Shown here: positions 53,428-62,631 of the stretch, piece after piece | Numbering within the stretch: position 1 is the stretch's first letter | Layout: each line of letters opens with the position of its first letter | Position numbers and translations under genes: made by a program | Notes under the pieces: model-generated | The model's input: only the letters and a program-made list of their open reading frames with translations | The model's database searches: none | Told to the model about the DNA's origin: nothing | Assembly: GCA_964524515.1 (NCBI GenBank) | Contig: CAZGEA010000003.1 | Coordinates: forward strand, 1 to 64,000 | Reading direction: 5' to 3' | Source of the DNA: CAZGEA01 sp964524515 | GTDB lineage: Bacteria > Patescibacteriota > Microgenomatia > UBA8517 | Length of the DNA stretch: 64,000 nt

Positions 53428-53850
53428 TTATTTAGCTACAAATTTCTTTTCGTATGGATGTTTGCTATCAGGATAGATAAAAAGTCTTTTCATTCTCTTA
53501 GCTCTTAATCTATTTGATGGAAGCATTCCCCAAACTGCATATTCTACCACGCGTTCTGGATGTCTTTCGATCATAGCTGAAAATGAAATCTCTTTAAATC
53601 CACCAGGAAACATAGAATGTGATCTATACATTTTCTGATCTTTCTTTCGTCCAGTGACAACCACTTCTTTTGCATTAACCACAACAACATAATCCCCATT
53701 ATCCATATGAGGTGAATAAGATGGCTTATTTTTCCCCATTAGATAGGTAGCAATTTTGGTCGAAAACCTGCCCAAGCTTTCAGATTTAGCATCGATTAAA
53801 TGCCATGATCTTCGAACTTCACTTTTAATTGGTTGATATGTTTTTTTCAT
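53428..53850 (-). CDS. rplM: 50S ribosomal protein L13
   Basis: A 140-residue uL13 with WHLIDAKSESLGRFSTKIA and NGDYVVVVNAKEVVVTG. It lies 11 bases after rplQ. Placing the L13-S9 pair directly behind the alpha operon is typical of reduced, streamlined gene orders. Confidence 0.97.
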   Translation of the reverse strand: MKKTYQPIKSEVRRSWHLIDAKSESLGRFSTKIATYLMGKNKPSYSPHMDNGDYVVVVNAKEVVVTGRKKDQKMYRSHSMFPGGFKEISFSAMIERHPERVVEYAVWGMLPSNRLRAKRMKRLFIYPDSKHPYEKKFVAK

Positions 53851-53861
53851 TCTGAAAATTT

Positions 53862-54353
53862 TTATTTTTTAACTTCTTTCTTTACTTTTTTAGCCTTTAC
53901 AACTGTCTTTTTCTCTTTTACTTCCTCTTTCTTTTCAACTACTTTTTCTGTTACTTTTTTTACTTTCTTTTTTGGTTCTTCGACTACTTCAATAACTTTA
54001 TCAGTCCATTCCAATCTTACCATTTGAGCTTTATCTCCCAATCTTGGCATTAAATTAATAGTACGTGTATATCCAGATGTTCTTTTCTTTGATAATTCAA
54101 CAAAATCACGGAATAAAACATCAGTCGAAACTCGATCATTACCAAGTACTGAAAGAGCACGTCTTCTTGACGCAACCGAGCCCTCGGCAACCATTTTAAT
54201 TAGTTTGTCCAAGTCTCTTTGGATTGCTTTTGCTTTTACTTTAGTAGTTACTATTGTTTTTTCCAAAATAATAGCTCTATATAAAGATCTAAACAATGCA
54301 TTCCTAGATGCTCGATTGCGGGAAAATTTCTTTCCAAAGACGCGTTTTCTCAT
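53862..54353 (-). CDS. rplQ: 50S ribosomal protein L17 with Lys/Glu/Val-rich tail
   Basis: The core (residues 1 to about 118) has FSRNRASRNALFRSL and VKAKAIQRDLDKLI, typical of bL17. The remaining 45 residues are almost only Lys, Glu and Val, giving 163 residues against a usual 115-130. S17 and L29 in this window have similar tails. It follows rpoA by three bases. Confidence 0.95.
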   Translation of the reverse strand: MRKRVFGKKFSRNRASRNALFRSLYRAIILEKTIVTTKVKAKAIQRDLDKLIKMVAEGSVASRRRALSVLGNDRVSTDVLFRDFVELSKKRTSGYTRTINLMPRLGDKAQMVRLEWTDKVIEVVEEPKKKVKKVTEKVVEKKEEVKEKKTVVKAKKVKKEVKK

Positions 54354-54356
54354 ATC

Positions 54357-55271
54357 TTAAAATGAAACTCCTTTCTCTGAAAGTGCAGCAGAAACAATTT
54401 TAAGAGATTTCTCTCCCAAGTTTCGAACTTTTATAAGTTCGTTTTTGTCAGCTACAACTAACTTTTCAACAGTTTCAAATCCAGCTTTTACAAGCGCATT
54501 TGCAACTCTTGTAGGAAGTCCAATTTCTTCAACTGATAATTTGCCGACTGATCCAAGACTATCTGAGGCTAAAGATACTTCAGCGACTAATGATTCGACT
54601 TGTTTCTTAGGTGCAACTATTTGTTGGAAATATGAGACTAAAATACCAGATGCTGAAATTAATGCATCATTTGGGCTAACTATTCCGTCAGTCCAAATTT
54701 CAAGCGTTAATTTGTCATAGTTGGTTACTCGTCCGACACGTGTTTCCTCAACTTTATAATTCACACGAGATACTGGTGAAAAAGATGCATCAAGATGAAT
54801 TTCTCCAATTCTCTCTTGTGGTCTTTCATCAGCCAATAAATATCCAACTCCATTTTGTGCAGTCATTTCTGCATTCAATTTAGCGGATTTTGATAAAGTT
54901 GCCAAAACAAGCTCAGGATTTGCAATTTCAACTCCAGCTGGGACTTCAATATCTCCAGCTTTAACTTCTCCGGTTCGGTTAATTGATAACTTTAATTTAA
55001 CAGGATCACTTCCAGTTATTTTAACTCTAACTAATTTAAGATTTAAAAGAAAATCTAAAACATCTTCTTTCATACCTTTTAGAGTTGAGAACTGGTGTTT
55101 AACCCCTTCAATTTGAACAGATGTGATTGCTCCTCCGGTCAATGAATTAAGAAGTACTCTTCTTAATGCCACGCCCAAAGTAAGTCCATACCCTGCTGGT
55201 AATGGGCTTAAAACAAACTGTCCATAATTATCTTGTGTACTTTCGTTTTTTACTTCAAATGTTGGTTCCAT
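54357..55271 (-). CDS. rpoA: RNA polymerase alpha subunit
   Basis: A 304-residue subunit with the N-terminal dimerisation domain (YGLTLGVALRRVLLNSL, GMKEDVLDFLLNLK) and a complete C-terminal domain (about 235-304; IGLPTRVANALVKAGF and NLGEKSLKIV). GGGGGTGA stands four bases before the ATG. A gap of 63 bases separates it from rpsD. Confidence 0.97.
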   Translation of the reverse strand: MEPTFEVKNESTQDNYGQFVLSPLPAGYGLTLGVALRRVLLNSLTGGAITSVQIEGVKHQFSTLKGMKEDVLDFLLNLKLVRVKITGSDPVKLKLSINRTGEVKAGDIEVPAGVEIANPELVLATLSKSAKLNAEMTAQNGVGYLLADERPQERIGEIHLDASFSPVSRVNYKVEETRVGRVTNYDKLTLEIWTDGIVSPNDALISASGILVSYFQQIVAPKKQVESLVAEVSLASDSLGSVGKLSVEEIGLPTRVANALVKAGFETVEKLVVADKNELIKVRNLGEKSLKIVSAALSEKGVSF

Positions 55272-55334
55272 AAATTCACCCCCTTTAAATCTCTCCTAAG
55301 AGTAATATGCCCTTAGGAAAAAAATATATTCAAG

Positions 55335-55931
55335 TTACCTTGAATAATATTCAATAATATCTTGGTCTGAAATAGGCTCTGCGACGTCCTCACGTTTTGG
55401 AAATCTTGATACATTTCCGGCTGCGCCCTCTCGGGACAACCACCCTGGAATGCTGTACTCTTTTTGTGACAAAAGAGCCTTAACTACAGGCATTTCTTGG
55501 GCTTTTGATGAAAGTGTTATTATATCAGAAATTTTCACTTGATAGGATGGAATATTTAATTTTTTACCATTAACAAAAACATGTCTATGTGAAACTAATT
55601 GGCGAGCAAGTGGTCTTGAACTCGCAAATCCTAATCTATAAACCACATTGTCCAATCTTTTTTCAAGAAGAGAGAAAAGTCCATCTGCTGAATTTCCTTT
55701 TGATTTAAAAGCTGTAGTTATATAGTTTTTAAACACACGTTCAGTAACACCATACATTCTTTTAACTTTTTGTTTCTCACGAAGTTGTCTACCAAAAATT
55801 GAAGGTGCACGTGAGCCCTTAGCCCCATGCATTCCAGGCTTTACATTAAGTCTAGTTAATTTTGCTCCAGCTCCAAAAATATCGAAAGCTTCGCGTCTTG
55901 ATAATCTATCTTTTGGTCCAGTGTATCTCAT
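55335..55931 (-). CDS. rpsD: 30S ribosomal protein S4
   Basis: A 198-residue uS4 with KPGMHG and LREKQKVKRMYGV in the first half and the S4 RNA-binding segment VYRLGFASSRPLARQLVSHR. The N-terminal zinc-binding cysteines of some S4 proteins are absent (C- form). Confidence 0.96.
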   Translation of the reverse strand: MRYTGPKDRLSRREAFDIFGAGAKLTRLNVKPGMHGAKGSRAPSIFGRQLREKQKVKRMYGVTERVFKNYITTAFKSKGNSADGLFSLLEKRLDNVVYRLGFASSRPLARQLVSHRHVFVNGKKLNIPSYQVKISDIITLSSKAQEMPVVKALLSQKEYSIPGWLSREGAAGNVSRFPKREDVAEPISDQDIIEYYSR

Positions 55932-55943
55932 ATAATTTTTTGT

Positions 55944-56303
55944 TTATGCTCTCCTTTTCTTTTTTGCTCGTGGGCCATCGTAAGCTGTTGGCGTAACGTC
56001 AGCAATCATAGAAATCTTAATTCCTGCTGCACGAACTGCACGAAGTGCTGCATCTCGTCCAGGTCCAGGTCCTTTAATATAAACTTCAGCTTCTTTTAAT
56101 CCATTTTCCTCTCGTGCTTTTTTAACAACTTTCTCAGTAGCTAAAGTTGCAGCATAAGGTGTAGCTTTTCTGGTTCCTTTAAATCCTGCATTTCCAGAAG
56201 AACTCCAGGCTAGGGTTCGACCAGTATCATCAGTTACAGTAATAACTGTATTATTGAAACTTGCCTGAACAAATATTTTACCAACTGCTGATTGAATTGC
56301 CAT
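55944..56303 (-). CDS. rpsK: 30S ribosomal protein S11
   Basis: A 119-residue uS11: ASFNNTVITVTDDTG, WSSSGNAGFKGTRK and IKGPGPGRDAALRA, ending with PRAKKKRRA. It lies three bases after rpsM. Confidence 0.97.
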   Translation of the reverse strand: MAIQSAVGKIFVQASFNNTVITVTDDTGRTLAWSSSGNAGFKGTRKATPYAATLATEKVVKKAREENGLKEAEVYIKGPGPGRDAALRAVRAAGIKISMIADVTPTAYDGPRAKKKRRA

Positions 56304-56306
56304 AGT

Positions 56307-56717
56307 TTATTTAGTTTCCTCCTTTTTGGTTGTTGTCATCTTTGTTAACATTTCTTTCTTAAATGCTCCAACTGTCTTTCTAGCTCCTCTTTTAGTACGA
56401 GCATTTGTTTTAGTTCTCTGTCCTCGAGTTGGTAAGCCTTTAGAATGTCGCAATCCTCTATAAGAATTTATTTCTTTTAATCTTTGAATATCAGATTTTA
56501 CTTTTCGAACTAAATCTCCTTCAGTCAAAGATGACTCAAGTAAAGAAGTAATGGATGATACACTGTCTGGAGTTAAATCGCCAACTCTTGAAGTAGAAGC
56601 AATATTAGCATCGACCAAAAGCTGTTTTGCTTTGGTCCATCCAATACCCTTGATACGTGTTAATGCGTAATCAAGTTTCCAATTATCTTGTAATTCTATT
56701 CCTGAAATTCTTGCCAT
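56307..56717 (-). CDS. rpsM: 30S ribosomal protein S13
   Basis: A 136-residue uS13 with RISGIELQ at the start, IKGIGWTKAKQLL and the highly conserved SYRGLRHSKGLPTRGQRT. The C-terminus has an extra Lys/Thr-rich stretch of about ten residues (MTTTKKEETK). Confidence 0.97.
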   Translation of the reverse strand: MARISGIELQDNWKLDYALTRIKGIGWTKAKQLLVDANIASTSRVGDLTPDSVSSITSLLESSLTEGDLVRKVKSDIQRLKEINSYRGLRHSKGLPTRGQRTKTNARTKRGARKTVGAFKKEMLTKMTTTKKEETK

Positions 56718-56768
56718 TTTTTTATATTTTAATTTTTATCCTTGTCGCTGTTTACGTCAAAGACGAAA

Positions 56769-56882
56769 CTAGCCCTGTCTTTGTTTATGTTTAGCAGTTT
56801 TACAAATCACGTAAATTACTCCTCGTCTTCGAACGATTTTGCAGTCTTTACACATTTTTTTAACAGACGATCTTACTTTCAT
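56769..56882 (-). CDS. rpmJ: 50S ribosomal protein L36
   Basis: A 37-residue bL36, MKVRSSVKKMCKDCK onward, ending KHKQRQG. Cys11, Cys14, Cys27 and His32 form the standard zinc site, so this is the zinc-binding form. It lies between infA and rpsM in the usual order and was too short for simple gene finding. Confidence 0.95.
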   Translation of the reverse strand: MKVRSSVKKMCKDCKIVRRRGVIYVICKTAKHKQRQG

Positions 56883-56897
56883 ATTATTTTAAATTTT

Positions 56898-57134
56898 TTA
56901 CGAACCTGCACGAACTTTTCTTACAATTCTACCGCGATCTTTGTCATATACTGTCATTTCAACAATTACAGTATCCCCTGGAAAAATTCTCACAAAACCA
57001 CGTCTTATTTTTCCGGTTAAGGTTGCAAGTATCAACCTATTGTTTTCACGAATCAACTTAATACGAAACATCGTATTTGGAAGTGACTCCATAATAACAC
57101 CTTCTACTTCAAAGACTTTTGACGATTTGTTCAT
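56898..57134 (-). CDS. infA: Translation initiation factor IF-1
   Basis: A 78-residue S1-fold protein: VEGVIMESLPNTMFRIKL, GKIRRGFVRIFPGD and DKDRGRIVRK. It overlaps map by four bases. Carriage in the map-infA-rpmJ order is typical. Confidence 0.96.
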   Translation of the reverse strand: MNKSSKVFEVEGVIMESLPNTMFRIKLIRENNRLILATLTGKIRRGFVRIFPGDTVIVEMTVYDKDRGRIVRKVRAGS

Positions 57135-57898
57135 AATTTTGAGGCAGAAGTCAAAATTTTAGTCCCCTTTGAGGTGACAGCAACAGTCTCTTCGAAAAGT
57201 GCTGCTATTTTACCATTTTTGGTGCGTATTGTCCATCCATCAGGGTCGTAAGTTATATCCGCCTTACCAATAGTATACATTACTTCGATCGCAAGCACAA
57301 AACCTGTCTTTATTTCCACCTTTTCCTCCTCAGAGTTAGATACAAAACATGGAATATACGGGGCCTCATGCAAATCCCTACCAACACCGTGCCCAGTAAG
57401 TTCTTTAACTGGATAATAATTATTAGAAACCAAAGTATTCTCAACAGCAGCTGATATTTGGCCTATTAAATTACCGTTTTGGGCCTGTTTAATACCATCG
57501 TTTAATGACTTCTGTCCAATCTGCCAAAAATGCTTAATTTCTGGGTCATTTCCCAAATATACTGAAACTGCAGTATCAGTATGGAATCCTTTATAAAAAA
57601 CTCCAACATCAACACTAACCATGTCACCTTCTTTAAAAATTACGCTTTTTTTAGGAATTCCATGAACAATACCAGAATTAACATTAATACAGGTGCTCCA
57701 GCTATATCTTGGAACCTTCTTAAATGAAGGATAAGCCCCAACACTCTCAATAAGCTCATCAGCTAGGTGATCAATGTCCCAAGAGCTCAAACCAGGCTTA
57801 ACGGCCTTTGCAAGCTCATCTCTAACATATGCTAATTTTGCTCCACCTTCAGCCATAATAGACATCTCTTCTTCAGTTTTAATTAATACTTTTCTCAT
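57131..57898 (-). CDS. map: Methionine aminopeptidase, type I
   Basis: A 255-residue enzyme that removes the initiator methionine. VDVGVFYKGFHTDTA provides the two metal-binding Asp residues, GHGVGRDLHEAP the His, and the Glu ligands follow in AIEVMYTIG and FEETVAV. No N-terminal zinc-finger extension is present. It overlaps adk and infA by four bases each. Confidence 0.97.
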   Translation of the reverse strand: MRKVLIKTEEEMSIMAEGGAKLAYVRDELAKAVKPGLSSWDIDHLADELIESVGAYPSFKKVPRYSWSTCINVNSGIVHGIPKKSVIFKEGDMVSVDVGVFYKGFHTDTAVSVYLGNDPEIKHFWQIGQKSLNDGIKQAQNGNLIGQISAAVENTLVSNNYYPVKELTGHGVGRDLHEAPYIPCFVSNSEEEKVEIKTGFVLAIEVMYTIGKADITYDPDGWTIRTKNGKIAALFEETVAVTSKGTKILTSASKL

Positions 57899-58533
57899 AA
57901 TGTTGATTGTTTTGATTTAATTACTGCAATTATTTCACCATGTATTGTCTCAATCTCATTTTCTCCATTTATTTCATATAGCAATCCGTCTTCTTTAGCC
58001 TCAGCGATAACCGACTGAGTAACACTATGATATGCCTCAAGCCTAGTTTTTATAGATTCTGGTTTATCATCTTCCCTATGAACCAATGAATTCAAATCAA
58101 CACTAGAATCAGGTGGATTCGTAATCAAATTATAAATTTTTCCAGTTATAGGATCCATTCTCCTTGCACTAAGTCTTCGAATGGATTCTTCAGTTGATAT
58201 ATTAATCAAAAAAACAAAATCAACCTTACTGTTGTGTTCTGCTAAAAATGCTTTTAAACGTCTATATTGAAGCAAAGTCCGAGGAAATCCATCAAAAACA
58301 ATTCCGTCATATTTATTAATGCTGTCTAAATGTTCTTTTAACAACTCATTTGTTAATTCATCTGGAACCAAAACTCCACGAGCATTGACCATTTCATCAA
58401 CATCATGTCTTTTCTTTGCAATCTCACGAAGATACGATCCCATTTCAAATCTCTCTAAATTGAAGTCACCAACTAAAAATTCAGCCTGAGTTCCTTTACC
58501 GCAACCTTGCGGTCCTAATAATACTAAATTCAT
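57895..58533 (-). CDS. adk: Adenylate kinase
   Basis: A 212-residue kinase with LLGPQGCGKGTQ (P-loop), FDGFPRTLLQ and a LID region (RRMDPITGKIYN) without the zinc cysteines of Gram-positive adk. It balances AMP, ADP and ATP. It overlaps secY and map by four bases. Confidence 0.96.
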   Translation of the reverse strand: MNLVLLGPQGCGKGTQAEFLVGDFNLERFEMGSYLREIAKKRHDVDEMVNARGVLVPDELTNELLKEHLDSINKYDGIVFDGFPRTLLQYRRLKAFLAEHNSKVDFVFLINISTEESIRRLSARRMDPITGKIYNLITNPPDSSVDLNSLVHREDDKPESIKTRLEAYHSVTQSVIAEAKEDGLLYEINGENEIETIHGEIIAVIKSKQSTL

Positions 58534-59831
58534 GATTTTGATGGATTTTGCAAAAATTTATCATAACGTCCTGCGACCAATCTTGATTGCAAGTCACGCA
58601 TTACTTCCAAGACAACCGAGACAACAATCAAAATTCCAGTTCCACCAACCATTAAATTAGGAACTTGAACAAATTTTTGAACAACTGAAGGCATAACAGC
58701 AATAAACCCTAAGAAAAATGCTCCAAACAAAGTAATACGAGACATAATATTACTCAAATGCTTGGCTGTAGCATCCCCAGGTCTAATTCCAGGAACAAAA
58801 GCTCCATTTTTCTGCAATCTTTCAGCAATTTTTTCAGGCTTAAAGTTAACCGATGTATAAAAATATGTAAAACCAACAACAAGCACAAAATACGTAATTG
58901 TATAAAATGCACCATCAGCGCGAAACAAATTAAGCATCTGTCCTGCAAATTGAGAAAACGAAGGGTTACCAGATGCAATTAAAAATTGACCAATTACAGA
59001 TGGTAATACAACCAAAGATACTGCAAATATAATAGGAATAACTCCAGCATGATTTAATTTAAGTGGCAAATAAGTAGAATCTCCCAACACTAATGATCTT
59101 CGGGATCGTCTTGAATATTGAATCGTCACACGCCTTACTGCATCGCTCACAAAAACAACCAATGCAATTATCAAAACAGACAAAACAACAACAATCAAAT
59201 AAGAAAGTGCATGAGTTGAAAAATTAGAAGAAATCGTTTGTCCAAAAGAAAGAGGTAAACGAGAAACTATTCCAGCAAAAATCAAAAATGAAACTCCATT
59301 TCCAATTCCATATTCAGTAATAAGCTCACCAAGCCAAACTGCAAACATTGTTCCAGCAGTCATTGTCACAACTAACGCCAAAAGCGCAATTGGCGACAAA
59401 ACTCCAATTACTCCCTGTTTTTGTAAAATAAAATAAACAGTAAATGATTGCAAAGCTGCCAAAGGAACCGTCAAAAATCTTGTATATTGATTAATTTTTT
59501 CCTGACCATATTCTCCCTCTTCTTGAAGCTCTTCAAGTCTTGGAGAAATATATGTAAACAATTGCAAAATAATAGAAGCGTTTATATAAGGATTAAGTCC
59601 AAGTGCCAAAATAGAAAAATTTCCAAGAGTTCCTCCCGAAAATATATCCAAAAGTGCAAAAAAAGCATTACCAGAAAATATATTTGCGAGCTGTTCACGA
59701 TTTATTCCTGCAGCAGGAATATGTGCAGTCAATCTAAATACAATCAATATAACCAACGTAATTAGAAGTTTTTGTCTAATTGGTTTTTGTGAAAAAATAT
59801 TTCTTAAAAAAGAAAAAGGTTTAAAACTCAT
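58530..59831 (-). CDS. secY: Protein translocase subunit SecY
   Basis: A 433-residue, ten-helix channel protein. HIPAAGINREQL near the N-terminus, LGLNPYINASIILQLF, YGIGNGVSFLIFAGI and the C-terminal MRDLQSRLVAGRYDKFL are conserved. It overlaps rplO by four bases at the start. Confidence 0.97.
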   Translation of the reverse strand: MSFKPFSFLRNIFSQKPIRQKLLITLVILIVFRLTAHIPAAGINREQLANIFSGNAFFALLDIFSGGTLGNFSILALGLNPYINASIILQLFTYISPRLEELQEEGEYGQEKINQYTRFLTVPLAALQSFTVYFILQKQGVIGVLSPIALLALVVTMTAGTMFAVWLGELITEYGIGNGVSFLIFAGIVSRLPLSFGQTISSNFSTHALSYLIVVVLSVLIIALVVFVSDAVRRVTIQYSRRSRRSLVLGDSTYLPLKLNHAGVIPIIFAVSLVVLPSVIGQFLIASGNPSFSQFAGQMLNLFRADGAFYTITYFVLVVGFTYFYTSVNFKPEKIAERLQKNGAFVPGIRPGDATAKHLSNIMSRITLFGAFFLGFIAVMPSVVQKFVQVPNLMVGGTGILIVVSVVLEVMRDLQSRLVAGRYDKFLQNPSKS

Positions 59832-60100
59832 TTTGTAATCTTTGCTCTCTTAATTGTACCTACTTTTTTGTCCACTTTAAATGGACTTGGGTGATTTTTT
59901 GCTTTTCCTCGAAGTTTTGGAAGTCTCTTAATTAATGACTTCTTCATTTTATATCCTTCAAAAATAATATTGATTGTTCGTCTTGCCTTTTGTCCTTTTT
60001 GTCCACGTCCAGTAGTATGTCCTCCCTTACCAGATCCATAACCCAAACCCATTCTCTTGGATCTTCTGGTTACAACTTTGGCAATTCTCATTGTACTCAT
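59828..60100 (-). CDS. rplO: 50S ribosomal protein L15, short form
   Basis: Only 90 residues against about 145 normally. The N-terminal RNA-binding part is clear: GLGYGSGKGGHTTGRGQKGQKAR and FEGYKMKKSLIKRLPKLRG. The C-terminal globular half is absent, and because secY starts inside the last codon there is no room for a shifted remainder. Truncation therefore looks genuine. rpsE lies upstream with no rpmD between. Confidence 0.88.
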   Translation of the reverse strand: MSTMRIAKVVTRRSKRMGLGYGSGKGGHTTGRGQKGQKARRTINIIFEGYKMKKSLIKRLPKLRGKAKNHPSPFKVDKKVGTIKRAKITK

Positions 60101-60582
60101 TCTTTTTTCCTCCCTTTCATATATGCAATTTCAGATAATTCCTGTAATGCTTTTAAAGTTGCGTAAACGTTAGTTATTTTATTTTTAGTCCCCAACATTT
60201 TAGCCGATACATCATGAATTCCTGCAGCTGACAAAACAATACGAACTGCTCCACCTGCAATAATTCCGCTTCCTGGAGGTGCTGGTTTCAATAATATCTT
60301 TGAAGCTCCATATTTAAAATAAATTGAATATGGAATTGTGGTTCCACGCATTGGAACTGTAATTAAATTTCGCTTAGCCAGAGTAATTGCTTTATTTACA
60401 GCACTTCGAACATCAAGTGCCTTTGAAAGTCCTGCTCCAACTCTTCCTTTTCCGTCACCTATTACAACTAATGCTGCCATACGCATATGATTTCCACCTT
60501 TAGTTTTTTTAGAAACTCGATTTAGTTGCACTACTGTCTCACTAAATTCCTTTGGTTCTGGAATATAATTTGGATTTGCCAT
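60097..60582 (-). CDS. rpsE: 30S ribosomal protein S5
   Basis: A 161-residue uS5 with VVQLNRVSKKTKGG, LVVIGDGKGRVGAGLSKA and PAPPGSGIIAGGAVR. It overlaps rplO by four bases. In most bacteria rpmD (L30) would lie between rpsE and rplO; it is absent here, as in other candidate phyla genomes. Confidence 0.97.
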   Translation of the reverse strand: MANPNYIPEPKEFSETVVQLNRVSKKTKGGNHMRMAALVVIGDGKGRVGAGLSKALDVRSAVNKAITLAKRNLITVPMRGTTIPYSIYFKYGASKILLKPAPPGSGIIAGGAVRIVLSAAGIHDVSAKMLGTKNKITNVYATLKALQELSEIAYMKGRKKE

Positions 60583-60587
60583 ATTTT

Positions 60588-60920
60588 TTAAAATTTAATG
60601 CCTCCCTCTCGCAATGATTCTGCAAAGGCTTTGATTCTACCATGAAATCTTCTCACTCCACGATCAAAAACTATTGTAGAAATTTTATTTTCTTTTAATT
60701 TTTCAGCAAAAATCTTTCCCATTTCAATTGATTTTTCAGTCTTTGTTCCCTTTGCAACAACTTTTCCATGAACTGATGCCAAAGTAACACCTTTATTATC
60801 ATCAATTGCTTGAACAAATAAATATTTACTTGATCGATAAGTATGAACGCGTGGGCGCTCAGATGTTCCTGAAATTTTTGATCTAATTCTTTTTCTAAGT
60901 CTTAATTGTTTCTTATTCAT
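60588..60920 (-). CDS. rplR: 50S ribosomal protein L18
   Basis: A 110-residue uL18: RLRKRIRSKISGTSERPR and VFDRGVRRFHGRIKAFAES. It contacts 5S rRNA. It lies five bases before rpsE. Confidence 0.97.
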   Translation of the reverse strand: MNKKQLRLRKRIRSKISGTSERPRVHTYRSSKYLFVQAIDDNKGVTLASVHGKVVAKGTKTEKSIEMGKIFAEKLKENKISTIVFDRGVRRFHGRIKAFAESLREGGIKF

Positions 60921-60929
60921 TTTATTGTC

Positions 60930-61472
60930 TTATGCAGCTTTTGCAGCTTGCTTTCCTGGTTTCAATTTCAAAACTTCATCTTTATATTTAATTCCTTTTC
61001 CTTGATATGCATCAGGGACTCTAACTCTTTTAATATTAACTGCAGTTTGGGTCACAATTCCTTTATCAATACCAGTGACTTTTACAATCATTTTTTCAGT
61101 TGTGAAAGTAACACCTTCTGGTGCTTTAATTGTAACTGGATGAGAATATCCAACTGTCAAAATAAGATCACTACCTCGTACTTCAGATCTAAATCCTGTT
61201 CCTTGAATCTCAAGTTCGCGTGTCCATCCATCAGTCACTCCAATCATCATATTATTAATATGTGATTTTGTTGTTCCCTGATCAGCTCGTGCTTGTTTTG
61301 ATGTGCTCAAAAGATTAACAGTCAATTCATTTTCTTTCTGAACCACTTCAACATTCTTAGGATGAGTATAAGTTAAACTTCCACGAGAACCGCTAACTGT
61401 AATTTTATTTTCTTCAATTTTTACAGTTACTCCTGGCTTTATTAATAATGGTTGTTTTCCAAATCTACTCAT
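60930..61472 (-). CDS. rplF: 50S ribosomal protein L6
   Basis: A 180-residue uL6 with two alpha-beta repeats. GTTKSHINNMMIGVTDGW and GTGFRSEV are conserved in the first, and RVPDAYQGKGIKYKDE in the second. Confidence 0.97.
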   Translation of the reverse strand: MSRFGKQPLLIKPGVTVKIEENKITVSGSRGSLTYTHPKNVEVVQKENELTVNLLSTSKQARADQGTTKSHINNMMIGVTDGWTRELEIQGTGFRSEVRGSDLILTVGYSHPVTIKAPEGVTFTTEKMIVKVTGIDKGIVTQTAVNIKRVRVPDAYQGKGIKYKDEVLKLKPGKQAAKAA

Positions 61473-61477
61473 ATATT

Positions 61478-61855
61478 TTAATAAATTTCAGCTAAAACCT
61501 CTCCACCAACATTGTTTTTAATAGCTTGTTTTGATGAAATCACTCCTTTTGATGTCGATACCAAAAACCAGCTTGATTTACCTTTAACTTTTGATAATTC
61601 ATCTGTGTCACGATAAATTCTAAGTCCAGGTTTTGATACAATTTTTAAATCTCTCAAAATTGGTTTTTTAGAATGTTTTTTAAGTCTTGCAGTCAAAATT
61701 CCGTCCTTTGTTTCAAAACTATCCAAATATCCCTCTTCTTTCAAAACTTTTGAAGAAGCTTCAATTAATTTGGATGTCGAAACTTCAACAATGTCTAAAT
61801 TAGCCATTGCTGCATTTTTAAGTCTTATTAAGTAATCACTGATTCTGTGTGTCAT
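61478..61855 (-). CDS. rpsH: 30S ribosomal protein S8
   Basis: A 125-residue uS8: ISDYLIRLKNAAMA at the start, KPGLRIYRD in the middle, and the C-terminal STSKGVISSKQAIKNNVGGE, typical of the 16S rRNA-binding family. Confidence 0.97.
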   Translation of the reverse strand: MTHRISDYLIRLKNAAMANLDIVEVSTSKLIEASSKVLKEEGYLDSFETKDGILTARLKKHSKKPILRDLKIVSKPGLRIYRDTDELSKVKGKSSWFLVSTSKGVISSKQAIKNNVGGEVLAEIY

Positions 61856-61878
61856 ATATTTTTTTATTTTTTATAAAA

Positions 61879-62064
61879 TTACCAACTAGCTTTTTTAACT
61901 CCTGGGATTACTCCCTCTGATGCATATTTTCTAAAACAAAGTCTACAAATTCCAAATGCTCTCATAAATCCTCGAGGTCTTCCACAAAGACTACATCTAT
62001 TTCGATATCTTGTTTTATATTTTAATTTTTTATGCTCCCTAACTTCTTTTGCTGTTGTTGCCAT
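61879..62064 (-). CDS. rpsN: 30S ribosomal protein S14, zinc-binding short type
   Basis: A 61-residue uS14 with CSLCGRPRGF and FGICRLCFRK supplying the four zinc-binding cysteines. This is the short type common in Gram-positive and candidate phyla bacteria. Confidence 0.97.
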   Translation of the reverse strand: MATTAKEVREHKKLKYKTRYRNRCSLCGRPRGFMRAFGICRLCFRKYASEGVIPGVKKASW

Positions 62065-62070
62065 ATATTT

Positions 62071-62619
62071 TTATTTATCACCTTTCTTTTCAAAAGGCAT
62101 TCCTAGTAATTCAAGTAACCTTTTTGATTTTTCAGGATTTCCATTTTTAATTACAACTGTAATCTCCAATCCGCGAGGTTGATCAACTTTTGAAAAATCA
62201 ATCTCAGGAAAAACGATGTGTTCTGTCATTCCCAATGTAAAATTTCCTGCATGATCAAAAGATGCTTTAACTCCTCGAAAATCACGAAGTCTAGGCAAAA
62301 CTATTGATATTAATTTTCTCAAAAAAGAAAGCATTCTTTGCTTTCTAAGTATTACAGATAATCCAACTGGCTGTCCGGCACGAAGTCCAAATCCAGCAAT
62401 TGATGTTCTTGCAGTCGTAATTTTTGGCTTCTGTCCAGTCATTGATGCAAGCTCATTTTGTAATCTTGCCCAACCTTCTTTATTCTTTGCAGCCTCACCT
62501 GTTCCCATGTTAACAACTACCTTAACAATAGATGGAACAGACATTACATTTTTTAAACCAAATTCCTCCATCAAAGTAGGCATTGCCACTGTTTTATAAA
62601 TTGTTTCTATATCGTTCAT
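62071..62619 (-). CDS. rplE: 50S ribosomal protein L5
   Basis: A 182-residue uL5: VVNMGTGEAAKNKEG, GQKPKITTARTSIAGF and LRDFRGVKASFDHAGNF. It binds 5S rRNA and contacts the P-site tRNA. Confidence 0.97.
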   Translation of the reverse strand: MNDIETIYKTVAMPTLMEEFGLKNVMSVPSIVKVVVNMGTGEAAKNKEGWARLQNELASMTGQKPKITTARTSIAGFGLRAGQPVGLSVILRKQRMLSFLRKLISIVLPRLRDFRGVKASFDHAGNFTLGMTEHIVFPEIDFSKVDQPRGLEITVVIKNGNPEKSKRLLELLGMPFEKKGDK

Positions 62620-62631
62620 ATTTTAAGTATT

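Noticed and set aside
59828..60100. Frameshift in rplO
   Set aside because: secY begins within the last codon of rplO, so no missing L15 C-terminus could be encoded in another frame.
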